64,000 nt of DNA from Oenanthe sinensis (GCA_028671895.1 CM053813.1:10168001-10232000); one strand, 5' to 3'. Positions 10,299 to 23,112 are shown, counted from the stretch's first letter. Numbers and translations: made by a program. Notes: a model not told the origin generated them from the letters alone.

Positions 10299-13200
10299 TG
10301 GTTGATATGGAATAGCAATCAAATACTATTTCCATTTAAAATTTCCCCCAAAAGCAATTAAATAAAATTAGCTACTAGAGGATAACTCAACTAATATACA
10401 AGAAACAATTAAAGTACTGGACATGAAAATAATATACAAAAAGGTTCTGGAAAGATATAATCAGTTAAATCCAGATTTCCTGAGTTGCTGAAAATGAATG
10501 ATGAATTTCTAAATTTCATTTTCCTTTAGCTTCCTCCACTTCAATGTTTTTCAAAGATGGGGTTCTTTCAATAAAGAAACAAATCATTAGTAAAGACTTC
10601 TGACCAATCATTCTTGTTCATCTTGCAATTCGAACTAGAACATACAGCTCTCTATGTTCCCCATAAGAGGTCAACTCATTCTCCCCTTAAGGTTGTTCTC
10701 TCTTGGAATGAAAGTCACTTCTTCTTTTTCTTCAGGATGTTCTATTTCCAGGAAACATATTTTTCTTTCTTCCCTGCACTACTCCACTGACTTCATCTAT
10801 CACTGAAACAAGAAATAGAACACACTTGGACACATCTCAGATGCCCCTTGAAAATCTCCTTCACATTTTTCTTTACCCAGAAAACTTCTACTTAGCAAAA
10901 ACTCCCCCTGAGTTGATACTCTTCAAAGAAATCTTCATTTTCATTCATTGATCGTGCTAGAAAGAATTCTTCTGCCGAACTTCTCCTAAGAATGTTTCAA
11001 GGACAGATCTTCAAACAAATAGAGCAAAATCCCTTAGATATCTTTTCAGAATAAGATATAGCATTGCAAACCAATATGTTAAGATTCTCCATAACTTCTC
11101 CCCCTTAGTACAACAAGTAACTTCTTCCCAATTGACAAAAAGTAACTTCTCCACTTCAGACGGAAAATCAGTTAAATCTACAATACCTTTAGAAATTAGG
11201 CTCCAACCAATTACTAAGAAACTCCCCCTTAGTAATTTCTCCATTGCATCACTAAGGTTTCAATTTTATCTAATTCTCCCCCTTAGTTCATGCAAGCTCC
11301 AATCCACCCTTGTGTCTTTAGATATCCTCTAAGTAACTTCCACAAGATAGGATTGACAGATCTCATTTCTTGTATCACCAAGAGATCTCGTTTCTTGTAT
11401 CACCAAATTCTCCCCCTTAGTTGAGAATATCCTTTAAAACAATAAAAGTATCATTTACATCCAATCGAATAAGAAACTCTCCTCCAATTGAACATAAAAT
11501 CGTCCTTAGGTTTAAACATTTATGTCTCCCCCTTTGAGATTGAGAACAACATGAATTAATAGACCCAAAGGTAATAGTTTGGACATTCCCACTAAGCTTC
11601 AGCTAGATTCTTCTTCAGCTTGTCTTCCAGAAAAGAATCTCTTCAACATTCCAGAGCTAGAAAATTCAGTAACAGGATTCAAGCATAGTAGCAAGGTTAG
11701 TGTTTGGTCTATGGTTTCCTCACTTCTACTATGTTCTGTTGGTGTTTACACTTTCAAGCATAAGTGTTCCACTCATTTCTCTCCCTATTTCTCTCACTCA
11801 AGTGTATCACTCCCTCACTTCACTCAAGTGTTTCTCTCCCTTACTTGCACTCATTTCATTTATAGCAATTTGTACCTGCAAGTAAATCCATGCCAGTCTC
11901 ACCAAGATATTATGGATCGTTGACTGTAGCATGTTGTCGATCACTAAAGATCTAGGTTCTGAGATGGAATCTCAGACAGGGTTTCAGTTAGGTCATCACC
12001 CAACTCACCATGAGCAAATCCATGCACACGTGGCTCGTCGTCGGGGAATAACCCTTCTGAAATTGGAATCTCCTCCATTCCAGGAGTGACTGAAATCCCA
12101 ACACCCTGATCCTCAAAAGACTCATCAAATTGGTAAACCAACTGAATCATAGTCTACGAGTTGTTGCTCAGCTACTTTCAGCATCAACATCTCCCCATAT
12201 GCAAATCCATGCACTGGATCGTTGAATGTGGTATGCGTATTAGCAGCTATTTAAGCATCAACCGACTCCCCATATGCAAATCCATGCACTGGATCGTTGA
12301 CGGTGATATGCCTTTAAGTTTTGAGTGATCCATGTATTCCAGAATTTGAATTCCTGGGAGAGTAGACATGTACAACATCTTTCTCAATCACCTGTGAAGA
12401 TGAATTAACTCACTATTTTCAGTCATGGAAAACTGTTAGTGATTGCCTCTCAACATCAACAGATTGCTCTGCGGATGTGAAATCCCGTTAGGGAACTAGG
12501 ACTGTTCCTCCTAGGAAGGTTGACAAGGATTCTAATATATGGCAAGAAATCCAAGTTTCCCTCAAACACCTGTGAAGGTGGCTCAACAACTTCATTCACC
12601 ATGAATGGTAAACAAAGAAGTTTAGGGGTTTTACCTATACCTCACAATGTGCACTTCTTGCAATGTGTCCTCACAATTATAAGTCCCAAGAGAGGCTAGA
12701 GAACTGTTAGGTCCTTTAACATCCCTTAGATGTAAAAACTTTAGGATTACCATCAACGTGAATGCTTTTGGTGTGCTTGACTCATTACAAGGTGCTCTGG
12801 CTGACGAGAGAATTTTCAATGAAATCACCCTGTTGAGAGAGTTCATTCAGAAACGGTTGAATTGCCTTTTCAGCTCTGCATCCTTTTGAGAGAATACAGA
12901 TGAGCTACAGTTACCTCAATTTGTATACTTCTTTTCTTCTCTGGAGGTAGAGCTGTGGGTGCACTTCCGACTTCATCCTTATTTGCTGCATCAAGTGCAG
13001 TTTCTCCCTTATCAACCTCTAACTAACATAAGTTCCTTATATCACCAAGGGTTGAAAGTTTGAATTAGAATGATAGTGTTTGGTACTAAGGCTTTGGTTA
13101 GAAATTGATGGATTATTCAACTTCTTGACCTTCCCCTATAGCCACTTAGGCCAAGCCATTACGGCAAAATAGATAGAGTTGATCAGAGCTATATAAAATT

Positions 13201-15705
13201 TGGTAGAGTGTGATTAAACTTATTCTCTATTCCTTCGCAGAAATATAGCATCGGAGCAATGTGTCCTCAAGAAACAATGCACCAGAGCTAAAATGTGGGA
13301 ATTAATAAAGAATAGGTAAAAGAATATTAAGCCAAATTTCATAAACTCACAATTTTGAAAAAAATTTAACAGATTAGCAAAAGTGTTCTTTTGAATTTCT
13401 CTTAGGCAAATATCCAATTGAAATTCAACTCTTTTAGCAAAAACATTTTGATTAATAACTCAAATCTATTTCATCTTGCTCACTGTATGTTTTCAGAAAT
13501 GGTTTTGCAATTCATTTTTATCGGATATTATCTCCGACTTAAAACATAAATCATTTAAAAAAAATTGAATGAATGCTTTAGTCATACAGTCCAAGGCACT
13601 AATCCCAAAGCAAACAACCATTGTTTTAATACTACAGGTCAATGTGAAACAGACATTAACAAGAGTTTTGAAAAACGTTTTACCAATAGTTGATACCTCA
13701 AGATCAAAATAATTTACTCAAATAAAATATCCTGATACCATGCAACCTAAGTTACAAGTTATCAAGTAACTTTATTTAAACAAATCGTGGAGAGAAAACA
13801 GTTTTCATTATAAAAAAAATTTAGAGAGAGAGAGGATATATGATTTTGAAATAGAAAGATAATCCTCAAGAAATGTTCTCTTTCAAAGAAAACTTTTAGT
13901 GGCTTTTCATTCTCTGGCAAATGAATGCATGTTTAGATAAAACATTTTTCACAAGAAATAAACAAGAAATTTCTTTATGCATTCAAGTTCTAAAGAATGA
14001 AAAACATATGTTAATACTAATGAATTATCAAAGATATGAATGACAAGACATTCAAAAGTACTAACATCATTCAATCATTTTGTAATAAAATGCATCTTAC
14101 TACAAAACAATCAAGCACATAAGATACTTACATTATGCTAGACAATTACCATTTGTCGCTTGAAACAAACACATATTGCAATATAGATCATGGTAATTCT
14201 AAAGCATAAAACATAAGCATCCGCTAAACACTGAACATACATTGACCGAATGACAGCATTTAACTTCTTACACTACATCTCAACAATTATCACATAAGCA
14301 TATTGAAAATACTCATGACAATCAGAATGTATGTAAGCTCGAGGTACTAGTTGCATCAGAGATCAAATACCTTTAAATATTAATGCTAAAATTTATGATC
14401 TTTGACAACCCCTCGCGATGTAGTAACTTACTTTCAATATCAGTATTTTTGAAATAATCTTTTTGTCACTTAGTGCAGAATTTCTAAGTGACATCACTAA
14501 TATCAAAAGAATGACAACTAATATTAATGGATTTTGCAAAAGACATGAATTACATCACTTAAACTACATATTAAGTGGTTCCATTAATATTAGCATTAAA
14601 CAATTAAAAGTAAATAAAATTACAATTAATTAATATATACAAATACTTATGCTGAAACATTTGATACATATAGCATGAATAACATATGACAGCACAAAGT
14701 ACGAGATCCTGGATATAAATTGACTGTACAAAGAGATGCTACAATGTTAGGTCCCTAGGTCCCGGGTGATCATAGGTAATCTCATAATGATAATATTGAG
14801 TCCCGGGTGGTCACACGCCAAACATTAATCAGTTCCTAGAGATCGTAGACATCTAAATAGCATGAACACTCTCTATAAACTTTACATTTAAATAAATCAA
14901 TATTAGACTAGAGTGACATACCTTAGTCAATAGAGCTTTTACTGGTGTATGATCGTTGAATGAACAATTACTCCTCTTTGCCCGAGAGATCGAACGTTTA
15001 CTCCATTTGGACAGGAATAACTTTTCAGCTACCAGTTAACATTGTTCCTCGAAACAATACCACGCTCATCCAGACGGAAACTGCATTACCTTCAACACCC
15101 AAATATTTCCTTGTAGATATTGGTCTTGGCAGCAGCTTCACTAAACTCAGCACTCTAGAAACCAGTAGTCTTGACACTAGCAGAGTAGAACCTTCAAAAA
15201 CTCCGAACTACCCTTCAGCTTCTGTATCAATACCAAGTCTTCATGTGGATTGATTCCTTGTGCTAAGTGTATCTGCCTCTGGTTCAATTAAGTTAGTTCC
15301 TTGATTCGAACCCTACTCAATCTTGATTAGTTAGTGCATCTTCAATCTTCATTGAATTCACTCAGAAAAACTAATGAAATACTTTTATACATGCACTACC
15401 AATCACTACTCTACTACCAAGATTCATCAAGAACTGACTCTAAGAAATGTTGTTACACAAAACCCTTTGTCATGACAGATGTGTCCTTAATGTTTCCTTA
15501 GATATTCAGTGAGTAGAGTAGACTTCTTCAAATATGATTGAGATCACCTTGCATTATCTTTAAATTGACAATTTCCTTTCTAATATGCAATCACTCAATC
15601 TGGATCACTAAGTGCTCCTAAGAATCTCAACTCTTACTCAATGAGCACTGCTAGCCTTTGAACATCAAACATGACTAGTTGATCCAACTTACTGATGCTC
15701 CCCCT
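10288..15705 (-). repeat. Iterated polypurine tract motif AGGGGGAG
   Basis: CTCCCCCT on the plus strand (AGGGGGAG in element sense) occurs at 10288, 10902, 11098, 11222, 11276, 11410, 11526 and 15698. Several copies share the extended form CTAAGGGGGAGAA. Multiple polypurine tracts upstream of the 3' LTR are a known peculiarity of Sireviruses. Their density here supports a Sirevirus origin for this element. Confidence 0.75.
11500..13060 (-). pseudogene. Decayed envelope-like/ORF3 remnants in the 12.7-kb element
   Basis: On the minus strand short open pieces are separated by many stops. One piece reads SAEQSVDVERQSLTVFHD, close in style to GDVERQLSQRREE in the envelope-like region of the Sirevirus at 36200. 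A peptide DPVHGFAYGE is encoded twice by a 75-bp direct repeat (about 12193 and 12268), and a third variant EPRVHGFAHGE is encoded near 12020. No full ORF survives. This suggests that the element descends from a Sirevirus and retains fragments of its post-pol ORF. The function of that ORF is unknown. Confidence 0.4.
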
Positions 15706-18700
15706 GTGATGCTGCTTGCAGCTTTTCTTCATCTGGTGTCATCTGATCTTGAGCCCTAAACAGGATGTCAACCTTTAGAAATTCAAAGCTAAAATCAAAC
15801 GAATGCTAGGGAGCTTGATGATGATGTTCACTGCATCTAGATCATCTTAAATCAATCACAGACTCTGTATAAGCTCTTAACTCCAAATAAGATAGCCTTC
15901 CATCACACCATGTGACTTCAGGCATGATTAATCTTACTTGATGTCTTCTCTTTACATTTGTTGATTAGACTTGTTGTGTCAACTGATTCAGCCGTAGTGA
16001 ATAGGAAACCTTAAGTCTATCCATTATCTTTGTAATTCCATTCAAGGTCTGGATTTCCCTATCAACTCCTCCATTTGGTCATGAAGTCCGGAAACTGAAC
16101 TTTACTCTAGAATACTCCTTTCAGTGCAGACATAACATAGAACTTCGTTCGTCAACAAATTCCATTACCTGCCCTCAAAGTGTTCTTACAGCAATCTGCC
16201 TAATCCTTTGAATGTGATTAATCACTGAGATGCTTCATCTATCGAATGCATGAACAACCACCAAAACTAAATAGGGTAGCCTTTGACTTGACTTCCCTTC
16301 AACTGACATACTTCACTAATGTCCTTCTTAAAAGAATTTCATTAGAAGTAGTCCTTTCTCACCAACTTCATCTTTACCGTCGAATCCGTTATCTTGATAA
16401 ACCAAGTATTAGTTGATAAACCAAGTGTGAGAGCATCACTTGTTGTTGCAGCTAACTCCATTCTGATAAACTTCAACGAATAGTTGACTTCATCATAAGC
16501 ATTACATTTCGTGTCAGCAATAACCTCACTTCTAGTAGAGTGAGCTTCTATTTCTCTTGACCCCGATCAATATTGTTCATCCTCGAACTGATATTAGGAA
16601 ACCCTTCGCAAAGAATTCCCTAGGTCTTCCTTAATATTGTGCTTCAGATCATTCAAGAGAAATAGGTAACCTTGCTTAACCATTTGAATACCAAAGCAAA
16701 AGTAGTTACATGCCTCGAACATGAAAATGTCAGAGATATATAACTTCTACATGTTGAAAGATACTCTGCATTCACAAATGATTAAGACACGTGGTCCTCA
16801 ATTTGATTGAGTCCAAGGGTTAGAGATATTTCTAAACATAGTTAACAACAAAGCATTCAAGTTCAACATGTTCATTCTTATCTGACTGATCACTCCTCAT
16901 CTATATCAGCCTCAACAAGTAGTCTTGGCTATGAGCTCAGTGATCCCAACCTAACTTAAGGTGGACTAGCAGTCTATAAGAATCATGTCATACATATATG
17001 TAGTCATAGAAGAATCAATCACTCAGATTCCTAATTCTTCTAAATCACCTTTGTTGTTCACTTTAATATTATATTATCTCTAATTACCTGAGTCAGTTTA
17101 AATTTAAAAAAATTTTAATTCATGGTTTATTATACTGACCTCTAGGCAATTCCCAAATTAGAAACAAACTCATCTTAACAAGCACATGATCAAATATAAC
17201 ATTTAATATAACCATGCGAGTATAAACAGATTATTGACAATGTAAACATCAAGGCACTTAGCATGCAGCAAATACTCTTTCCGGTAAATGTACCCCTACA
17301 AATACCTAAGACTATATATGCTAACATGATCAATTATCGTAAAGCAAGCATTAAATCACACAGGATCTAATCATGAAGTCAAATACTGATAAACAAGCAA
17401 CACTAACAAACTAGCATAAGTTATCTAATTTATATAGAAATCAAGGTGAGACATGCATTACATCAAACTTATAATATAATGCAGTTCAACACTTAATACT
17501 CTATAATTGAATCAAACAAGTATAAACTAGTTAGAAAGTATACCTGAGCGATGCTTAGCATTCCATCTCGAGTGATAATCAATTGATCCAAATCAATTTC
17601 CATTCTACTGACACTCATGGAAGTATCCTTGCATTTGACCTCAATAACCAATGATGTTCCTGCTTCAACCCAAATTGATACCTGATTGTTCTGCTTAAAG
17701 ACCCCGACATAGAATGTCTCATGTTCTGCTTGAAAAGATCACTCTTCTTTATATGTGTAGCAATAACCCCTTGATTATCATATGTCAGTGATAATCAAAC
17801 CTTGTGTATTTCTGCCACTGATGTCCTTTAACCAAATCTTCAATTGTTGTTTTGGTTCTTTGACCGTTAAACTGAATTCCTTTTCAAAATCCCAAATTCT
17901 TCAGATATTGATTCGAAAACCACTGATCGAAGACTCTTCCCTAAATGAACTAATCCCCTTTCAATAACCAAATGATCCACTGAGTAGACCGATGTAGAAA
18001 TACATCTCCAATGGTAAGATCAGGTCTCAACTCCATTAGAATGTTCTTCAGTCAGTTCGTTTGTCCTCAACAAACGAAGAATCAACTCCTGTTGTTTCGT
18101 TTAATAAAACATTTTATTCAAACAGAAGTATTTAATTTTTTTTTTAGAATTTAAATAATCAAAATAAATTGAAAATGCATTTTTGATAAATAATAATAAA
18201 TTTCTCAATTTCAAATTATAAATAAAATAAAATTCGAAAAGAAAGTTTTGATATAGAGATAACAAAATTTTCAAGGTATATTAAATAATCCTGAAAAAGA
18301 AATTATTTCAAATCAAAATTAATTTCCAAAGAATTTTATAGAATTTATAATCCAAAACAGTTTCAATTATAATTAAAATAAAACAGATTGAAAATATAAG
18401 TTTGATATAAAAATAATAAATTTTCAAGTCATCTTAGATATTCTTGAAAATAAATTATTTCAACCAAAATGATTTTCCAAAAAGTTTTATGAGATTTATA
18501 ATTAAAACTTCTATAAAAAATAAATTATTAAACCTCAAAAATAATTCTCAAAATACTTTTAAGAATATTAAACTCAAAAGAAATTAAATTGGATTTTAAG
18601 ATTAATTTTAGTTTTTAAATTAATAAAATTCTTAACTAAGAATATTAAAAATATAAAATATTTGACTCTAAAATTTAAAAGAAAATAAAATATTTTCCAA

Positions 18701-18880
18701 GATGTAAAATAAACTTGAAAAATAAATTATTTAAATTTAAAAATTATTTTCAAAATATTTTATATAATTAAATTCAAATTTAATTATTAAATTAATTATT
18801 AAACTAAAAACAATTTGAGAGAAAAACAATTTTTGTTTTAAATAAAAGTTAAACTATGTAGCCATATGTCATGTTGAAAC
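13061..18880. other. Non-coding interior of the 12.7-kb element
   Basis: Nearly 6 kb without a recognisable retrotransposon domain on either strand. Open pieces on the minus strand are short (for example around 16440-16680 and 17545-17690) and match no family I know. A short pair of direct repeats GTCCCGGGTG lies near 14757-14820. From 18100 to 18840 the sequence is very AT-rich. No nested element with terminal repeats was found. Confidence 0.55.
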
Positions 18881-18960
18881 AGCCTTCTAAGAAAAAAATT
18901 CTACATAGAAATGTTCTACATAGACTCTATCTAGAACATCAAGTAGAAATTCTACATAGA

Positions 18961-19800
18961 AATGTTCTACTTAGGCTCTATGTAGAACATTAAGTAGAAC
19001 TTCTGACTTAGAAAATATTTCTAACTCCAGAATTTCTACTTAGGTTCTATCTAGAACATTAAGTAGAATTTCTACATAGAAATGTTCTACTTAGGCTCTA
19101 TGTAGAACATTAAGTAGAACTTCTGACTTAGAAAATATTTCTAACTCCAGAATTTCTACTTAGGTTCTATCTAGAACATTAAGTAGAATTTCTACATAAA
19201 AATGTTCTACTTAGGCTCTATGTAGAACATTAAGTAGAACTTCTGACTTAGAAAATATTTCTAACTCCAGAATTTCTACTTAGGTTCTATCTAGAACATT
19301 AAGTAGAATTTCTACATAGAAATGTTCTACTTAGGCTCTATGTAGAACATTAAGTAGAACTTCTGACTTAGAAAATATTTCTAACTCCAGAATTTCTACT
19401 TAGGTTCTATCTAGAACATTAAGTAGAATTTCTACATAGAAATGTTCTACTTAGGCTCTATGTAGAACATTAAGTAGAACTTCTGACTTATAAAATATTT
19501 CTAACTCCAGAATTTCTACTTAGGTTCTATCTAGAACATTAAGTAGAATTTCTATATAGAAATGTTCTACTTAGGCTCTATGTAGAACATTAAGTAGAAC
19601 TTCTGACTTAGAAAATATTTCTAACTCCAGAATTTCTACTTAGGTTCTATCTAGAACATTAAGTAGAATTTCTACATAGAAATGTTCTACTTAGGCTCTA
19701 TGTAGAACATTAAGTAGAACTTCTGACTTAGAAAATATTTCTAACTCCAGAATTTCTACTTAGGTTCTATCTAGAACATTAAGTAGAATATTCGAGATAA
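18961..19800 (-). repeat. Seven tandem 120-bp units rich in hairpins
   Basis: Units start at 18961 and repeat exactly every 120 bp to 19800 with very few substitutions. Partial and diverged copies extend the array to about 18890 and 19925. Each unit holds four inverted repeats: two of the form TTCTACTTA...TAAGTAGAA with an inner TTCTA..TAGAA, one TTAGAAA-ATA-TTTCTAA, and one TTTCTA-CA-TAGAAA. The array lies in the leader, about 130-1100 bp downstream of the primer site in element sense. Candidate roles include RNA packaging or dimerisation, or a double-stranded RNA source. None of these is shown by sequence alone. Confidence 0.92.
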
Positions 19801-20045
19801 TGTTCGAGTTAGACACTATCTCGAACATCAAGTCGAATTTCTACATAGAAATGTTCTACTTGGCTATCTCGAACATCTAAGTAGAATTTCTACATAGAAA
19901 TGTTCTACTTGGCTATCTAGAACATTTTGTACTTAGAAAAATTCCGGGCTTCAAAAAAAATTCTGGATGCCCAGTGAACCAATTGTACCCTCTTTAATCT
20001 CAAAAAATAAAAATAGATCCAATCGATTTGTATGTCAATCGAGTA

Positions 20046-20057
20046 GCTTTGATACCA
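20046..20057 (-). promoter_or_regulatory. Primer binding site of the 12.7-kb element
   Basis: The minus strand reads TGGTATCAAAGC, one mismatch from the iMet-tRNA complement TGGTATCAGAGC, two bases inside the 5' LTR. Confidence 0.88.
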
Positions 20058-20059
20058 AT

Positions 20060-21515
20060 TGTTAGGTCCTGGAGATCGTAGAGGGGGGGTGAATACGATT
20101 CCCAAATAAAAATCTGACTTTTATTTATTTTTGGGACAACATAAAAATTACTTTGGTTCAAACCCAGGTACTGTTCATCATCTTCTTCAACCTCAAGAAC
20201 ACCATTAAAATAACCAAGATAATGAACGGTAAATCATCCAAAACACACAACACAACAAGATCCAAGAATATAACTTTATATTCATTGAAGTGGGGTAGAT
20301 GCTACAACAAGTTCAAGAACAAAAGCTCAAGAACACAACAAAGAAATGATTTTTGGCTCCTCTAAAAATATTACAAATTCTAGATCTAGGAGACAAAAAT
20401 CAAACCTATCTTCTAAACAAGATTTAGCAATGTTTACAATAGAAGAATAGATGAGTGGTGAAACAAAGAAATTCATGGCCCCATAATATTCAAGATATGG
20501 AGTATGGCCATGGGGGAGAGAAAAAAATTTTCTCTCTCTCCCTTTTCTTTTCTCATCCGAATACTACTTCTTAAAAATGATGACTTGGGTTTCTTCTTTA
20601 TATATTGAAAAAGGTGTTACTCTTTGTTTTTCCACCTTTTACTTTTGTCCACTCAAATCATATCTTCAAAGTCATGTGCCAAGCATGCCTTTGGAAATAT
20701 TTAATGTAAAAGTAATATTTAAATAAATATATATAATATAAATAAAGAGTGTCTTTATTTATAAAATATATAAATAATTAAATAAATACTTTATTTAATT
20801 AAATTAAATATTTCCATTCCACTCTTCAATTTGTGTAGACTTCCTTATCCAAATACTTGGCCCCGTATACGTGACTCCACCACGTCTAAGTATTTGGCCT
20901 TCTAATTTGTGAAGCTTTAGTAAGATCCAATCAGGTTGTGCCGTCTGTCCCTTATCCATTAGGCTGACATTTCTCCAACACTGATTTACCACCTTTGTTG
21001 ATCCTCCACTTGACTCAAGAAAACCAACAACTTTAGAATGATTAAAACCATATTAACCGACGAGAGCTTGCCTCCAATGTCCTGACACTTGATGCAACGG
21101 TCTGGTTCATAAGTGACTAGTCTTGATAGGGGCTCTTGATTCTGAACATGATTCCACATTCTTCTTTGCAAACCTTACTTGTAGCTTCGATTATAATGCA
21201 CTAAAATCTTCATAGACTAAGACAATCTTCTATAGTTTCCACATCCTTGAATATATATCAATATCTTTTATTCTCCACTGAGGCATGAACATGTTAATGA
21301 ACTTCTTCCAATGGGCTTCAAGTCTGTAGATGATCCTTTGATACTTTGTCTTAACTGAACTCTGTGATCCAAGATTTCTGTGCACCTGCATATTATTACA
21401 TGTCATGTTCTATTGTTGAGTTATCATCAACCATTACATAGAGATTACATTTAGCATTCCTAGTACACATGAAAGTGCAGTGAGTTACTTCCCTTCACTC
21501 CTATCTCCCCTTTCA
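20060..21515 (-). repeat. 5' LTR of the 12.7-kb element
   Basis: 1456 bp, same length as its partner at 8830, with matching termini. In element sense it precedes the primer site, so it would carry the promoter. Confidence 0.95.
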
Positions 21516-21520
21516 CAGAT

Positions 21521-22826
21521 AAATAATGCTAATATGCAGCATAGAAATCCAGAGGACATGCAAATGGAAATCATACATATGTCATTGCAAAACACTCAAG
21601 ATGTAAGGTTTACTGAACGACAGCGAGAGAAGTTCATTAATATGTTCAGGCCTCAGCAACAAATAAGTGTTCAGTAGATTTCAGACTAAAGACAGTGCAA
21701 TGATTCAAGTATAGTTGTCAAAGGGTTTCGTTGATCAGAAGCAATGGAACAGTCCAAAGTTAATCAGCTGAAACAGAACAGAAATCAAGGGAATTCAATT
21801 CAGTGTTAGTCGTTTGTGAACCAGATCAGTGCACTAAGCGTCAGCACAACAAGAAAAGAATTATCTTGAATAATTAGAAGAAAATCAGTTCATCAAGCTA
21901 GAAGAGTGAAAACCAAGTTAGTAATTACTTCAAGCACTTTAAGAAATTGGTTAAGGCAAGCATTACTACCTTTGGTGTTCCTATACACTTGAAACCATGT
22001 ATGAGGCGCATCATATCTTCCAAGGTACAAAGAAACAGATATTCAAAGAATCTAAGTCATTAGTTGCACCTACACAAGGTAACCCCTAGTGCAGGCACAA
22101 TAAAAAATGACAACAAGAGTTTTCTAAGTACTTGTGCGCAAGGAAAGAGTTGGTGGCGCCTCTATAGGGGAATCAGAGTGCAAGGCGCAACATAATGAAG
22201 TTGTGGCGCATCAAATCTAGCATGGAAGATTTTGTGGCGCCTACACACTGCAACTAGTATGTAGGCGCAACAAAAATACCACAAGGCGCAACAAAACTTC
22301 AATGAATGTTTATAAGTGATTTCATGGCGCCTACATTGTGGAATAACAGGAGAGGCACAATAAAAATCATATAGGCGCAACAAAAGGTTAAAGGAGCAAC
22401 AAAGGATTTCAGTGGCGCCTACACACTACCACCACTCTTGCAGGTGCAACAAAGGACTTAAACAATTGTGGGAATCAATTTGCAAAAATTCTACAAATTA
22501 TATATGGGTGAAAATCAATATGGACAGAGAGGTATTCATTCATCATCAACAAAAGAGATACAGACGGGAGCTCCATTAAAGACTTACATTTATATCACCC
22601 AACTGTACTTCTATTGTAACATTGATTGAACCCATTGAAGCTAATCATTTGATTAGAAGTGTAGCACCTCAGGGATTTAATAATACATTGTTATTTTCCT
22701 GAATCTTTGTGTTTCATTAACTGCCATTTTCATATCTTAAAAATACAAACACTTAATCCGCAATATAATGAAAAATCTACCACATCATATTCAACCCCCC
22801 CTTCTATGATGATTTTGGACCTAACA
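21521..22826 (+). repeat. Sirevirus 5' LTR, remainder (1306 bp)
   Basis: Continues the LTR interrupted at 8829 and ends CCTAACA before the primer site. It aligns along its length to the 3' LTR at 38897-40206. From about 22012 to 22450 it carries a repeated set of GGCGCC and GGCGCAACAAAA motifs arranged as imperfect hairpins. Confidence 0.92.
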
Positions 22827-22828
22827 AT

Positions 22829-22840
22829 TGGTATTAGAGC
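22829..22840 (+). promoter_or_regulatory. Primer binding site of the Sirevirus element
   Basis: TGGTATTAGAGC, one mismatch from the iMet-tRNA complement, two bases after the 5' LTR. Confidence 0.88.
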
Positions 22841-23112
22841 TTGTTGATTGAAGTTACAAATCAAGATCCAAAAATAGTTTTTCGAAACAGTGTATTTTTA
22901 GATCTAGAAAAATTTATATCGAAATTTCTTTATTATTAAAGAAAATTCAATTTCGAATTTTTCAAAGATTTTAAGTTCACTAATTTTAAGAAGACTATCA
23001 ATCATCAAGAATTCGAATTCAAATTTTATTTATCAAAATTTTATTTTTATTCGAATTGATTTTAATTTTTAAGAAATTAATTATTTCTTGAGATTTAAAA
23101 TTCTTCACAACC

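Larger units (their letters stand above)
8830..21515 (-). mobile_element. 12.7-kb non-autonomous LTR retrotransposon (LARD type)
   Basis: Two 1456-bp LTRs (8830-10285 and 20060-21515) differ at only three positions by alignment. The element is flanked by perfect CAGAT duplications (8825-8829 and 21516-21520). Polarity is minus: a primer site complementary to iMet tRNA lies inside the right LTR and a polypurine tract inside the left LTR. The 9774-bp interior has no recognisable gag, protease, integrase or RT. It contains a 120-bp hairpin array behind the primer site, long non-coding stretches, and a 3' part with repeated polypurine tracts and decayed envelope-like ORF pieces. Large elements with LTRs and little coding content are called LARDs. 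This one was presumably moved by proteins from a Sirevirus-type partner. Confidence 0.92.

Noticed and set aside
14743..14860. Possible nested LTR beginning TGTTAGGTCCC inside the 12.7-kb element
   Set aside because: Only the first dozen bases and a short GAGATCGTAGA block resemble an LTR end. No partner, target duplication or primer site was found.
18961..19800. Regular repeat array resembling a CRISPR
   Set aside because: The whole 120-bp unit is repeated with no variable spacers. It lies inside a plant LTR element, and there are no cas genes.
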